A stretch of DNA of 64,000 nt, from the NCBI GenBank assembly GCA_025999455.1, contig AP024683.1:3288451-3352450 (forward strand). Reading direction: 5' to 3'. Positions within the stretch are counted from its first letter, which is position 1. Each line of letters starts with the position of its first letter. This DNA is from Geminicoccaceae bacterium. GTDB lineage: Bacteria; Pseudomonadota; Alphaproteobacteria; Geminicoccales; Geminicoccaceae. Positions 54,608 through 62,900 of the stretch are shown piece by piece. The translations under genes were made by a program, and so were the position numbers. Under the pieces are notes generated by a model. That model searched no databases, was not told the DNA's origin, and saw nothing but the letters and a program-made list of their open reading frames with translations.

Positions 54608-55330
54608 ATGACGAACACGCCCTATTCGGACGATTTTTTCGCCAGCAACAAAGACGGAAGCAAGGTCGCCGCGGAACGCGTTATGCCTTGGCTCATCGAA
54701 AGACTTGAACCGAGGAGCGTCGTCGATTTCGGATGTGGTGTAGCGGCGTGGCTCGAAACGGCTCGTCGCCACGGCATCTCCGATCTGCTCGGAATAGAAG
54801 GGCCTTGGATCGACGGAAAGGTTCCGACCGACCTACCGATCCTTCTCCGAGACCTCGAGCAACCGATCGTCCTCGATCGAACCTTCGATCTGGCCTTGTG
54901 TTTAGAGGTGGCCGAGCATCTTCCCGCAGATCGGTCGGCCGGGCTCGTCCAGGACCTCACTCGCGCCGCACCGCGCGTGCTTTTCAGCGCGGCCGTTCCC
55001 GGCCAAATCGGCGTTCGCCACATCAATGAACGTTGGCCATCTTTTTGGGATCGGCTGTTCGCAGAGCAAGGTTTCGAGTGCCTCGACGTGGTTCGCCCGG
55101 TATTTTGGAACGATTCTGTCGTACCGTGTTGGTACCGACAAAACATCGTTCTCTATGTTCGTGAAGACATCGCCGAAACTACTGCAACACGATTCGGAAT
55201 GTCGTTGCCGACCACGCTACGGGATATCGTGCATCCTGAAATAATGGCGTATTATGCAAAGAATTATTACCGGGCATCGTTCAGGTTTTTGGCACGCTTG
55301 GTTTTGAATCGCTTGGGTTTTTCTCGTTAG
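54608..55330 (+). CDS. Class I SAM-dependent methyltransferase
   Basis: A 240-residue methyltransferase. The SAM loop VVDFGCGVAAWLE is near residues 38-50, then GIEGPWIDG, the post-II motif LALCLEVAEHLP near residue 95-106, and LFSAAVPGQIGVRHINE with the WPSFWDRLFAEQGFE segment typical of methyltransferases in polysaccharide clusters. It probably methylates the sugar or a terminal residue. AAGGAG precedes the ATG. It is the last intact gene of the polysaccharide locus, and its 3' part (55200-55330) is notably AT-rich. Confidence 0.85.
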   Translation: MTNTPYSDDFFASNKDGSKVAAERVMPWLIERLEPRSVVDFGCGVAAWLETARRHGISDLLGIEGPWIDGKVPTDLPILLRDLEQPIVLDRTFDLALCLEVAEHLPADRSAGLVQDLTRAAPRVLFSAAVPGQIGVRHINERWPSFWDRLFAEQGFECLDVVRPVFWNDSVVPCWYRQNIVLYVREDIAETTATRFGMSLPTTLRDIVHPEIMAYYAKNYYRASFRFLARLVLNRLGFSR

Positions 55331-55456
55331 CCGGAACCAACGTAGAGACCGGCGAATTCATGGACGATTTCACGATCTCCCAGCGTAGTCGCGAGCCCCA
55401 GCCGAGGTTCGCACTCGTAACAGAAACCGCTGTGGAGGCGAACGATCTTCGGTAAA

Positions 55457-55702
55457 CTACTGGATGCGGGCCGTCGTCGCGATGGCCCGCGTCGCCGATT
55501 GCGCATGTCCGTAATCGACCAGGACCGCCAGAACCGTGGCGACGGCTTGGGCGATCGCGAGCTCGCCCCAGGCCTCCGGCCCCAGCGTCCGCGTCAAATA
55601 GGGAACGCTCGCGAGGGGGAGCAGCGCCGCGGCCCCGGTCGCCGCATAAAACGCCGCGGATCGACCGGCGATCCGCCTCGCGAGGCCGCTCGCCATTCCC
55701 AC
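55457..55702 (-). pseudogene. Remnant of a second Wzx-type flippase gene (N-terminus only)
   Basis: An 81-residue frame reading LARRIAGRSAAFYAATG, then LLPLASVPYLTRTLGPEAWGELAIAQAVATVL, which is the first one to two membrane segments of an oligosaccharide flippase. It then stops (TAG at 55459-55457) and no continuation is visible in any frame toward 55331. Full proteins are 400-500 residues. It is on the opposite strand from, and only weakly like, the intact flippase at 52315, so it is a decayed gene from an earlier polysaccharide cluster rather than a duplicate fragment. Confidence 0.6.
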
Positions 55703-56026
55703 CCGCCCTCCGCTCCCGGCGCGGCCGTGCCGCCTCCGCGGGACCTTCGCGACGAACCTGATGCGCGAGCCGGATCGCTCGCCATTCTCTCAAGTTCACT
55801 ACTCTAGGTAGCAGAACCCGTCAACCAACCCGCGCATCCAGGCATTTTCCGCGGGAGATCGCGCGGCGACGGGCCGCGCCCACCTCGGGCGGGTCGAGCG
55901 GCGCGCGCCGACGCTCTCGCTTTGCGGTCGAGGGGCGCCGACCCGCGGCCCGGCCCGCCGGCCGGCACCACGGCCCCGAGCGAGGCCCCCCCTTGCCTCG
56001 CACGCCGCGGCCGCGCTATCCGAGAA

Positions 56027-56036
56027 AAAACGATTT
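56027..56036 (+). promoter_or_regulatory. Probable LacI-family operator
   Basis: AAAACGATTT, a central CG flanked by A and T runs, matches the core AAA-N-CG-N-TTT of LacI-family operators. It lies 15 bases before the lacI-type ATG and inside a longer dyad (CGCTA at 56014, TAGCG at 56036). A weak TTGCCT-N18-TATCCG promoter (55993-56022) ends just upstream, so binding would block transcription. Confidence 0.5.
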
Positions 56037-56051
56037 AGCGACGGGGAGGCC

Positions 56052-57152
56052 ATGGCGGACGACGAGCGAACCCGAGGGGCCGGGCGCCGACCCACCGTCC
56101 GCGACGTCGCCCGCGCCGCGGCGGTCTCGCCCGCCACCGTCTCCAACGTCCTCACCGGCCGCCGCGCCGTCGCCCCCGAACGCGCCGCCCGGGTGCTCGC
56201 CGCCGTCGAACGGCTCGGCTACCGCCCCGACCCGCTCGCCGCCAATCTCCGCAGCACCCGCCGGGCCGTCCTGGGCGTGCTCGTCCCCGAACTCGCCAAC
56301 CCCTTCTTCGCCGAGCTCGTCGAGGCGCTCGAACGGCGCGCCCGCGCGGCCGGCTGGCGGCTGCTCGTCGCCACGAGCGGCGAGGACCGGGCCGAAGAGC
56401 CACGGGCGATCGAGGAGCTCGTCACCTGGCGGCCGGCCGGGCTCGTCCTCGTGCCGGTCGACGATTCCTTCCCCGCCCGGCCGATCGTCGAACGCTCGGG
56501 TCTGCCCTGCGTGCTCGTCGACCGCGTCCCGCCGGGCTGCGAAGCGTTCGACAGCGTCGCCATCGACAATCCGGGTGCGGCCCGCGCCGCGACCGCCCGG
56601 CTCCTCGAGCTCGGCCATCGGCGGATCCTCGCGGTCGCGAGCACGCTCGCGATCGCCAACATGCGCGAGCGGGTCGAGGGCGTGGCGGCGGCGGTGACGG
56701 CGGCCGGCGCCCGGCTCGACCTGCTCGAGGCGGGTGCCGAGGCCGAGCCCGCCGCGGCCGCGATCGCCGGCAAGCTCGACCGGTCCGATCCGCCGACCGC
56801 CATCGTGGCGCTCACCACGACCTTGACGCTCGCCGCCCTGCGCGCCCTGGCCGAAACCGGCCGACGGGTCCCGGCCGACTGCGCGCTTCTGGGCTTCGAC
56901 GACCACGCCTGGATGCAGGTCGCCCGGCCGGCGATCGCCGCCGTCCGCCAGCCGATCGGCGAGCTCGCCCGGCTCGCCTTCGACCGGCTGCGGCTGCGCG
57001 CCGGAGCCGAACAGCCCCTGCCCCCGTGCCGCGTGCGGCTCGCCTGCGACATCGCCTGGCGCGAGTCGATCGCCGGGCCGCCCGCCCCCGCACCGACCGG
57101 GCCGTCCGAGAGCCCGGCCGCGCCACCGAACCGAGGGAGACTGAACGTATGA
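56052..57152 (+). CDS. LacI-family transcriptional regulator
   Basis: A 366-residue regulator. Residues about 14-60 form the helix-turn-helix and hinge (TVRDVARAAAVSPATVSNVLTG, then RAARVLAAVERLGYRP), followed by the periplasmic-binding-protein-like effector domain (GVLVPELANPFFAELVEALE, VLVDRVPPG, TARLLELGHRRI, LLGFDDHAWM). The ATG follows GGGGAGG. First gene of the sugar-uptake operon and overlapping the binding-protein gene by ATGA, so it is probably autoregulated by the operator at 56027-56036 and induced by the transported sugar or its phosphate. Confidence 0.93.
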   Translation: MADDERTRGAGRRPTVRDVARAAAVSPATVSNVLTGRRAVAPERAARVLAAVERLGYRPDPLAANLRSTRRAVLGVLVPELANPFFAELVEALERRARAAGWRLLVATSGEDRAEEPRAIEELVTWRPAGLVLVPVDDSFPARPIVERSGLPCVLVDRVPPGCEAFDSVAIDNPGAARAATARLLELGHRRILAVASTLAIANMRERVEGVAAAVTAAGARLDLLEAGAEAEPAAAAIAGKLDRSDPPTAIVALTTTLTLAALRALAETGRRVPADCALLGFDDHAWMQVARPAIAAVRQPIGELARLAFDRLRLRAGAEQPLPPCRVRLACDIAWRESIAGPPAPAPTGPSESPAAPPNRGRLNV

Positions 57153-58153
57153 CGCTCACCCGACGCAGCCTCTTGGCCGCCACGGCCGGTCTTCCCACCG
57201 CCCTCGCGCTGGGTGCCGCCCCGGCCCGCGCGCAGAAGAAGATCCAGATCGCCACGGTCGTGAAGATCGGCGGCATCCCCTGGTTCAACGCCATGGAGGT
57301 CGGCATCAAGAAGGCGGCTCAGCAGCTCGGCGTCGAGGCCTGGATGATCGGTCCGACCCAGGCGGACGCCGCCCAGCAGGTCCGCGCCGTCGAGGACCTG
57401 ATCGCCCGCAAAGTCGACGTGATCTGCGTCGTGCCGAACGACGCGCAGGCGCTCGAGCCGGTCTTCAAGCGGGCCCAGGAGGCCGGCATCAAGGTCCTCA
57501 CCCACGAGAGCCCGGAGCAGAAGTTCAACGACTGGAACATCGAGCTCACCACGGTCGAAGGCTTCGGCGAGACGCACATGGAAGCCCTCGCCAAGGCCAT
57601 GGGTGGCGAGGGCAAGTACATCGTCTACGTGGGGTCCTTGACCGTGCCCCTGCACAACAAATGGGCCGATGCGGCGATCGCGCTGCAGAAAGCCAAATAC
57701 CCCAAGATGCAGCTCGTCACCGACCGGTTCGGGGTGGCGGAGAGCCTCGACGATTCCTACCGCACGGCCCTCGACCAGATGCGCGCCAACCCCGACCTCA
57801 AGGGCATCCTGGCCTTCGGCAGCCAGGGCCCGATCGGTGCGGCGCGCGCCGTCGAAGAGCGTGGCAAGATCGCGTCCGTCGCGGTCGTCGGCCCCTTCTC
57901 GCCCGGCCAGGGTGCGAAGTACATCAAGTCGGGCGCGATCCGCGAAGGGTTCATCTGGAACCCGATGCTCGCGGGTGAGGTCATCGTGCGGGTCGGCACC
58001 ATGGTCGCCAAGGGCCAGACCCCGACCGACGGGATGGAGATCGAAGGGCTCGGCAAGGTCTCGGTCGACCCCAAGACCCGCAACATCCTCGCCAAGAAGC
58101 TCCAGCCCATCAACAAGGACACGATCGACGAGCTCGTGGCGATGGGCCTCTGA
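57149..58153 (+). CDS. Sugar ABC transporter substrate-binding protein (LsrB/RhaS-like)
   Basis: A 334-residue periplasmic receptor of the ribose/autoinducer-2/rhamnose family (Peripla_BP_4). The twin-arginine-like signal TRRSLLAATAGLPTALALG is cleaved near ARAQ (residue 27). Landmarks: VKIGGIPWFNAMEVGIK, DLIARKVDVICVVPND, then VLTHESPEQ and VGPFSPGQGAKYIKSGAI. Such proteins are often annotated as autoinducer-2 binding, but no lsrK, lsrF or lsrG is here, so a sugar ligand is more likely. It is overlapped with the regulator and followed by its ATPase after 63 bases. Confidence 0.92.
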   Translation: MTLTRRSLLAATAGLPTALALGAAPARAQKKIQIATVVKIGGIPWFNAMEVGIKKAAQQLGVEAWMIGPTQADAAQQVRAVEDLIARKVDVICVVPNDAQALEPVFKRAQEAGIKVLTHESPEQKFNDWNIELTTVEGFGETHMEALAKAMGGEGKYIVYVGSLTVPLHNKWADAAIALQKAKYPKMQLVTDRFGVAESLDDSYRTALDQMRANPDLKGILAFGSQGPIGAARAVEERGKIASVAVVGPFSPGQGAKYIKSGAIREGFIWNPMLAGEVIVRVGTMVAKGQTPTDGMEIEGLGKVSVDPKTRNILAKKLQPINKDTIDELVAMGL

Positions 58154-58216
58154 CCCGGTTCCGCCGGCGGCACCCGCCGCCGGCGGCCCGACCCCGAGCC
58201 GGGAACCTCCGAGACC

Positions 58217-59716
58217 GTGGCCGACTCCGCCCCGCCCGCGCTGCGCCTCTCCCGCCTCGCCAAACGGTTCGGCGGCGTGCAGGCGCTCGACGGCGTCGAT
58301 CTCGAGGTCGCGGCGGGCGAGATCCACGGCCTCGTGGGCGAGAACGGCTGCGGCAAGTCGACCCTCATCAAGCTCGTGGCGGGGGTCCACGAGCCCGACC
58401 CCGGGAGCGTGATCGAGCTCGCCGGAGAGCGCTTCGCCCGGCTCGACCCGGCGACCGCCAAGGCCATGGGCGTGCAGGTCATCTACCAGGACCTCTCGCT
58501 CTTCCCCAATCTCACGGTCGCCGAAAACGTGGCCTTCGACCTCGCCCTCGAAGGGCTCGCCCGACCCGCCCGCCGGCGGCGGATGCGGGCGATCGCGGCC
58601 GAGACCCTGGCCCGGCTCGGCTTCGCGCTCCCGCTCGAGGCGCGCGTCGAAGACCTCGCGATCGGCGAGCGGCAGATCGTGGCGATCGCCCGCGGGCTCG
58701 CGGCCCGGGCCCGGATCCTCTTCATGGACGAGCCGACCGCCTCCTTGACCCGAGCCGAGGTCCGAAGGCTCGAAGCGGTGGTGCGCCGGCTCGCGAGCCA
58801 GGGGATCGCGATCGTCTTCGTGAGCCACCGGCTCGACGAGATCGTCGAGCTCGCCGACCGCGTCACCGTGCTGCGCGACGGCCGCAAGGTGGGCACCTTC
58901 GCAGCCGGCGAGCTCGATCCGCGGCGGATCGGCGAGCTCATGACCGGGCTCGTCATCGAGCAGCGGGTCCAGGCCCGCTCGCTCGCCGACGCACCACCGG
59001 CCCTGGAGGTCGAGGGGCTCGAGCGGCGGGGCGAGTTCGGTCCGGTTTCCTTTTCGATCCGCGCGGGCGAGGTCCTGGGGCTCGGCGGGCTCTTGGGCGC
59101 CGGGCGGACCGAGCTCGCCCTCTGCCTCTTCGGCATGACCCGGCCCGATGCCGGCACGGTGCGGCTTGCCGGGAAGCCGCTCCCGCCCGGCTCGCCCGCC
59201 GCGGCGATCCGAGCGGGCCTCGCCTATCTTTCCGAGGACCGCCTCGCGCTCGGCCTCGTGCTCCGCCAATCGGTCGAGAAGAACCTCGTGCTCGCTTCCC
59301 TCGACCGGCTCGCCGACCGCTTCGGCTGGATCGCCCCGGCCCGCCGCCGCGCCCTCGCCCGCGACTGGGTCGAGCGGCTCAAGGTCAAGCTCGGCTCGCT
59401 CGACCAGCCCGTCCAGGAGCTCTCGGGCGGCAACCAGCAACGGATCGTGCTCGGCAAATGGCTCGCGACCGAGCCCAAGGTCTTGATCCTGGACTCACCG
59501 ACCGTCGGGGTCGACGTCGCCAACAAGCAGGCGATCCACGAGCTCGTGCGCGCCCTCGCCCGCCAGGGGATGGCCATCCTCCTGATCTCCGACGAAGTCG
59601 GCGAGCTCTGGTCGACCTGCGATCGGGTCCTCGTCATGCGCGGCGGCCGGATCACGGGTGAGCTCGTGCCCGAAGAGGGCCGCGAGCGCGCCCTCGAAGA
59701 CCTCGTCTATGCCTGA
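58217..59716 (+). CDS. Sugar ABC transporter ATP-binding protein (RbsA/MglA type, two ATPase domains)
   Basis: A 499-residue fused double ATPase. Domain 1 (about 8-245): Walker A GENGCGKST, signature LAIGERQIVAIARGL, Walker B ILFMDEPTASL. Domain 2 (about 255-495): degenerate Walker A GLLGAGRTE, signature LSGGNQQRIVLGKWL and Walker B VLILDSPTVGVDV. One intact and one degenerate Walker A is normal for the family. Starts at a GTG. It energises the two permeases that follow. Confidence 0.94.
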   Translation: MADSAPPALRLSRLAKRFGGVQALDGVDLEVAAGEIHGLVGENGCGKSTLIKLVAGVHEPDPGSVIELAGERFARLDPATAKAMGVQVIYQDLSLFPNLTVAENVAFDLALEGLARPARRRRMRAIAAETLARLGFALPLEARVEDLAIGERQIVAIARGLAARARILFMDEPTASLTRAEVRRLEAVVRRLASQGIAIVFVSHRLDEIVELADRVTVLRDGRKVGTFAAGELDPRRIGELMTGLVIEQRVQARSLADAPPALEVEGLERRGEFGPVSFSIRAGEVLGLGGLLGAGRTELALCLFGMTRPDAGTVRLAGKPLPPGSPAAAIRAGLAYLSEDRLALGLVLRQSVEKNLVLASLDRLADRFGWIAPARRRALARDWVERLKVKLGSLDQPVQELSGGNQQRIVLGKWLATEPKVLILDSPTVGVDVANKQAIHELVRALARQGMAILLISDEVGELWSTCDRVLVMRGGRITGELVPEEGRERALEDLVYA

Positions 59717-59734
59717 GCGGGCGGGGACCGACCG

Positions 59735-60739
59735 ATGAGCGCGCTCCTCGATCGTCTCGGCCGGCGCACCGAGGGCCTCCTCTTGCTCGTGATCCTCCTC
59801 GTGGGTGCGGTCTGGAGCCTGCTCACCCCGCACTTCCTGACGCTCCAGAACCTGGTCGACCTCGTCGAGAGCTATTCGGTCACCGCGATCTTGGCCCTCG
59901 GGCTCTTCGTGGTCCTGCTTTCGGGCGGGATCGACATCTCGTTCGCCGCGATCGCCTCGATCGCCCAGTACGCGACGGCGGTCGCCGCGACCCGGGTGGG
60001 CTTGCCGGCCTGGCTCTGCATCCCGCTCGGCCTTTCGATCGGCGTGGCGTTGGGTGCCGTCAACGCCGCCTTGATCCGCTGGCTCGAGGTGACCTCGATC
60101 ATCGTCACGATCGCGACGATGAGCGTCTATTTCTCGCTCCTGATGTGGATCACGGGCGGCAAGTCGATCTACCTCCTGCCCGATTGGTGGTCGACCCGGA
60201 TCGTCTTCTGGCAGACCGAGACGGAAACGGGCGATCTCGTCCGCATCACGCTACCGATCGTGGTCGCGGCCGGGGCCGCGCTCGCGACCTGGCTCTTGAT
60301 CACCCGCACCAACGCCGGTCGCCAGCTCGTCGCCATGGGCGGCAATCCCGAAGCCGCGCGGCGGGTCGGTGTGAGCATCACCGCCATGCACTTCCTGGCC
60401 TATGGCTGGCTCGGGCTCATGGCCGGGCTGGGTGGCCTCGTCCAGGCGCACCGGGTCGGCGAATCGGTGCCGAACGCGATGGTCGGCGGCGAGCTCAACG
60501 TCCTCGCGGCCTGCGTGCTCGGCGGGGCGAGCCTCACGGGTGGACGCGGCACGGTGGGCGGGGTGCTCCTGGGCATCCTCCTGCTCGCCATGCTCCAGAA
60601 CGGGCTCAATCTCCTGGGCGTCTCGCCCTACTTCTTCCCGATCGTGATCGGCCTCGCGATCCTCTCCTCGACCTCGGTCACCGGGCTCGCCGGCCGGGCG
60701 CGGCGCCGGCTGCGCACCCGGGGTGCGGGAGCCGGCTGA
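59735..60739 (+). CDS. Sugar ABC transporter permease (RbsC-like), first copy
   Basis: A 334-residue BPD_transp_2 permease with eight to ten hydrophobic segments. The cytoplasmic coupling loop is GGNPEAARRVGVSITAMHFLAYGWLG, and the closing LNVLAACVLGGASLTGGRGTVGGVLLG is diagnostic. The ATG at 59735 lies 18 bases after the ATPase. Two non-identical permeases in the operon suggest a heterodimer, as in rhamnose and Lsr-type systems. Confidence 0.93.
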   Translation: MSALLDRLGRRTEGLLLLVILLVGAVWSLLTPHFLTLQNLVDLVESYSVTAILALGLFVVLLSGGIDISFAAIASIAQYATAVAATRVGLPAWLCIPLGLSIGVALGAVNAALIRWLEVTSIIVTIATMSVYFSLLMWITGGKSIYLLPDWWSTRIVFWQTETETGDLVRITLPIVVAAGAALATWLLITRTNAGRQLVAMGGNPEAARRVGVSITAMHFLAYGWLGLMAGLGGLVQAHRVGESVPNAMVGGELNVLAACVLGGASLTGGRGTVGGVLLGILLLAMLQNGLNLLGVSPYFFPIVIGLAILSSTSVTGLAGRARRRLRTRGAGAG

Positions 60740-61824
60740 TGGCGCTCGACCGCGCCGACCCGCCGCGCACCGCCGAGGCCGGCCTCGATCGGCTGCTCGC
60801 GATCGCGCGGCTGCGCGTCCCCGGGACCGAGCGCGGCCTCCTCCTCCTGCTCGCGGCCCTCTTCCTCCTCTTCTCCGCGCTCTTGCCCGACCGCTTCCCG
60901 ACCGCGGCCACGCTGCAGTCGATGATGTTCCAGCTGCCCGAGCTCGGCCTTTTGGCGCTCGCCATGGTCGTGCCGCTGCTCTCGGGGGGCATCAACCTCG
61001 CGATCATCGCGACGACCAACCAGTGCGCGCTCGCCATGGCCTGGCTCATGAAGACGCTCGGCCCGGCCGCCGCAAGCGGGCCCGAGACGCTGCTCGTCGT
61101 CCTCGTGGCGATGCTCGCGGGCCTCGTGCTCGCCGTGCTCATCGGGACCGTCACGGGCTTCCTCGTCGCGACCATGGGCGTGCATCCGATCCTCGTGACG
61201 CTCGGCACCATGTCGCTCGTCGACGGGATCTCGATCTGGCTCACCCGCGGCACCGTCATCGCCGGCTTCCCGGAACCCTTCCTCTGGCTCGCGAACGGCG
61301 TGGTCCTGGGCGTACCGGTCTCGTTCGTGATCCTGCTCGCCGCCGCGGGCGTCACCGCCGCGATCCTCGGCCGGACCGCCTTCGGCCTCTCGGTCTACAT
61401 GATCGGCTCGAACCTCGAGGCCACCCGCTATTCCGGGGTCGACACCCGCTCGGTCCTGATCCGCGTCTATCTCTTGTCGAGCGTGCTGTGCTGGCTCGCG
61501 GCCTGCTTGATGATGGCGCGCTTCAACTCGGCGAGCGCCGGCTACGCTCAATCCTATCTCCTCGTCACGATCCTCGCGGCCGTGCTCGGCGGCATCGACC
61601 CGTTCGGCGGCTTCGGCCGGATCACCGGGCTCCTGCTCGCCCTCTTCGTGCTCCAGGTCATCTCCTCGGGCTTCAACCTGTTGGGACTGAGCCAGCACCT
61701 CACCCTCGCGATCTGGGGTCTCACGCTCCTGGCCGTGATGGCGGTCAAGTTCCTCCTGGCGCCGCGGCTCGCGGGACGCGCCGCCACGGCCGCCGGGCCT
61801 CCCCGCCACGACGAGAAGGGCTGA
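60739..61824 (+). CDS. Sugar ABC transporter permease (RbsC-like), second copy
   Basis: A 361-residue permease related to but clearly diverged from the first. Landmarks: LLSGGINLAIIATTNQCALAM, ATMGVHPILVTLGTMSLVDG, the coupling loop MIGSNLEATRYSGVDTRSV, and the C-terminal LAAVLGGIDPFGGFGRITGLLLALFVL. Its ATG overlaps the stop of the first permease by one base (TGATG). Confidence 0.93.
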   Translation: MALDRADPPRTAEAGLDRLLAIARLRVPGTERGLLLLLAALFLLFSALLPDRFPTAATLQSMMFQLPELGLLALAMVVPLLSGGINLAIIATTNQCALAMAWLMKTLGPAAASGPETLLVVLVAMLAGLVLAVLIGTVTGFLVATMGVHPILVTLGTMSLVDGISIWLTRGTVIAGFPEPFLWLANGVVLGVPVSFVILLAAAGVTAAILGRTAFGLSVYMIGSNLEATRYSGVDTRSVLIRVYLLSSVLCWLAACLMMARFNSASAGYAQSYLLVTILAAVLGGIDPFGGFGRITGLLLALFVLQVISSGFNLLGLSQHLTLAIWGLTLLAVMAVKFLLAPRLAGRAATAAGPPRHDEKG

Positions 61825-61826
61825 CG

Positions 61827-62681
61827 ATGAGCGTCCGTTTCGGTGTCCATTCGAGCTTGTGGACGGCGTCTTGGAGCGTCGCCGCGGCCGAACGCTTCGT
61901 GCCGCAGGCGGCCCGCCACGGGCTGCAGGTGATCGAGGTGGCGCTCCTTTCGCCCGAAACGATCGAGGCCGAACGGACCCGCGAGCTCCTCGCCGCCCAC
62001 GGGATGGAGGCCACGGCCTCGCTCTGCCTCCCGGCCGACGCCAACGCCGCGCTGCGGCCGGACCGCGCCGAGACCTTCTTGCGGCGGGCCCTCGACGTGG
62101 CGCACGCGATGGGAGCGAAGATCCTCTGCGGGGTGACCTATTCGACGCTCGGCTGGCGCTCCGGCAGCCCGCCGAGCGAGGCCGAGCTCGCCAACGTCGC
62201 CGCGGCCTTGAAGCCGGTCGCCCGGCACGCCGCGAGCCTCGGCATGACGCTCGGCATCGAGCCCTGCAACCGTTACGAGACCCACCTCCTCAACACCGCG
62301 CGCCAAGCCCGCGCCATGCTCGAGCGGATCGGCGAGCCCAACGTCACGATCCACCTCGACACCTACCACATGAACATCGAGGAGAAGGGCCTCGCCGACG
62401 GGTTCCGCGCGGCCGGCCGGCGCTGCTCGTACGTGCACCTCTCCGAGAGCGATCGGGGTGTGCCCGGGACCGGCACGGTCGACTTCGCCGCGGCGTTCCG
62501 GACCCTCGCCGAGCTCGGCTTCTCGGGCGATCTCGTGCTCGAAAGCTTCGTGACGCTGCCGCCCGAGATCGCCGCCGCGCTTTCGGTCTGGCGGCCGGTG
62601 GCCTCGAGCCCCGAGGAGGTCCTGGAGCGCGGCCTTCCCTATCTCCTCGGCCTCGCCCGCCTGCACGGGCTCGTGCGCTGA
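61827..62681 (+). CDS. Sugar epimerase/isomerase of the AP-endonuclease-2 barrel family (ketose 3-epimerase-like)
   Basis: A 284-residue TIM-barrel protein. The metal ligands of the tagatose/psicose 3-epimerase group are visible: Glu in GIEPCNRYETHLLNT, Asp and His in HLDTYHMNIEE, His in YVHLSESDRGVPGTG, and a C-terminal Glu in LVLESFV. The likely reaction is C3 epimerisation of a ketose, feeding the imported sugar into central metabolism. It lies two bases after the second permease as the last gene of the operon; no kinase is encoded with it. Confidence 0.88.
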   Translation: MSVRFGVHSSLWTASWSVAAAERFVPQAARHGLQVIEVALLSPETIEAERTRELLAAHGMEATASLCLPADANAALRPDRAETFLRRALDVAHAMGAKILCGVTYSTLGWRSGSPPSEAELANVAAALKPVARHAASLGMTLGIEPCNRYETHLLNTARQARAMLERIGEPNVTIHLDTYHMNIEEKGLADGFRAAGRRCSYVHLSESDRGVPGTGTVDFAAAFRTLAELGFSGDLVLESFVTLPPEIAAALSVWRPVASSPEEVLERGLPYLLGLARLHGLVR

Positions 62682-62708
62682 GGGACGCCGGGCGCGCGCC
62701 GCCGCCCT

Positions 62709-62900
62709 TCAGCCGATCTCGAGGCCCGTGGCGCGGGGGGCGCGGCGCTCCGGGGCGGAGCGGCCGGCGGGCGCGGGCGAGGTCGGCGACGAGCCGCCTT
62801 CCCCGCCTTCCTCGCGCGAGGGCAGGCGGAGCTTGCCGCGCCGGCCGCAAGCGGCGGGCGCGAGCAGGAGGAGAGCGAGGACCAGACGGCGCCGGCTCAC
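62709..62900 (-). CDS. Small lipoprotein (LptM/YifL-like) after argH
   Basis: A 63-residue protein: [16 protein letters not shown] is a lipoprotein signal with Cys18, followed by GRRGKLRLP, close to the CGxKGPLxLP start of LptM-type lipoproteins, which assist LPS-transport (LptD) maturation. The rest is a Gly/Ser/Pro-rich tail. It starts at a GTG overlapping the argH stop (GTGA), the same argH-neighbour position seen in other Proteobacteria, where lysA usually follows; here the next gene is convergent. Confidence 0.75.
   Translation of the reverse strand: MSRRRLVLALLLLAPAACGRRGKLRLPSREEGGEGGSSPTSPAPAGRSAPERRAPRATGLEIG

Larger units (their letters stand above)
55331..56051. other. 721-bp interval between the polysaccharide locus and the LacI operon
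   Basis: Apart from the flippase remnant on the minus strand (55457-55702), no gene is supportable. Base composition returns from AT-rich (before about 55450) to very G+C-rich (after about 55500), marking the edge of the composition island. The frames at 55799-56155 and 55993-56697 are low-complexity shadows. Confidence 0.6.

Noticed and set aside
55799-56051. Small genes in the G+C-rich gap before the LacI gene
   Set aside because: Frames are low-complexity, overlap the operator/promoter region and lack ribosome sites.
56219-59440. A 1073-codon open frame on the minus strand
   Set aside because: It lies wholly antisense to the LacI, receptor and ATPase genes, which have clear families; composition is the typical reverse-frame shadow (Gly/Arg/Asp-rich).
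57149-61824. True autoinducer-2 (Lsr) uptake system
   Set aside because: The transporter resembles Lsr/Rha types, but lsrK, lsrR, lsrF and lsrG are absent and a LacI regulator plus ketose epimerase are present instead.
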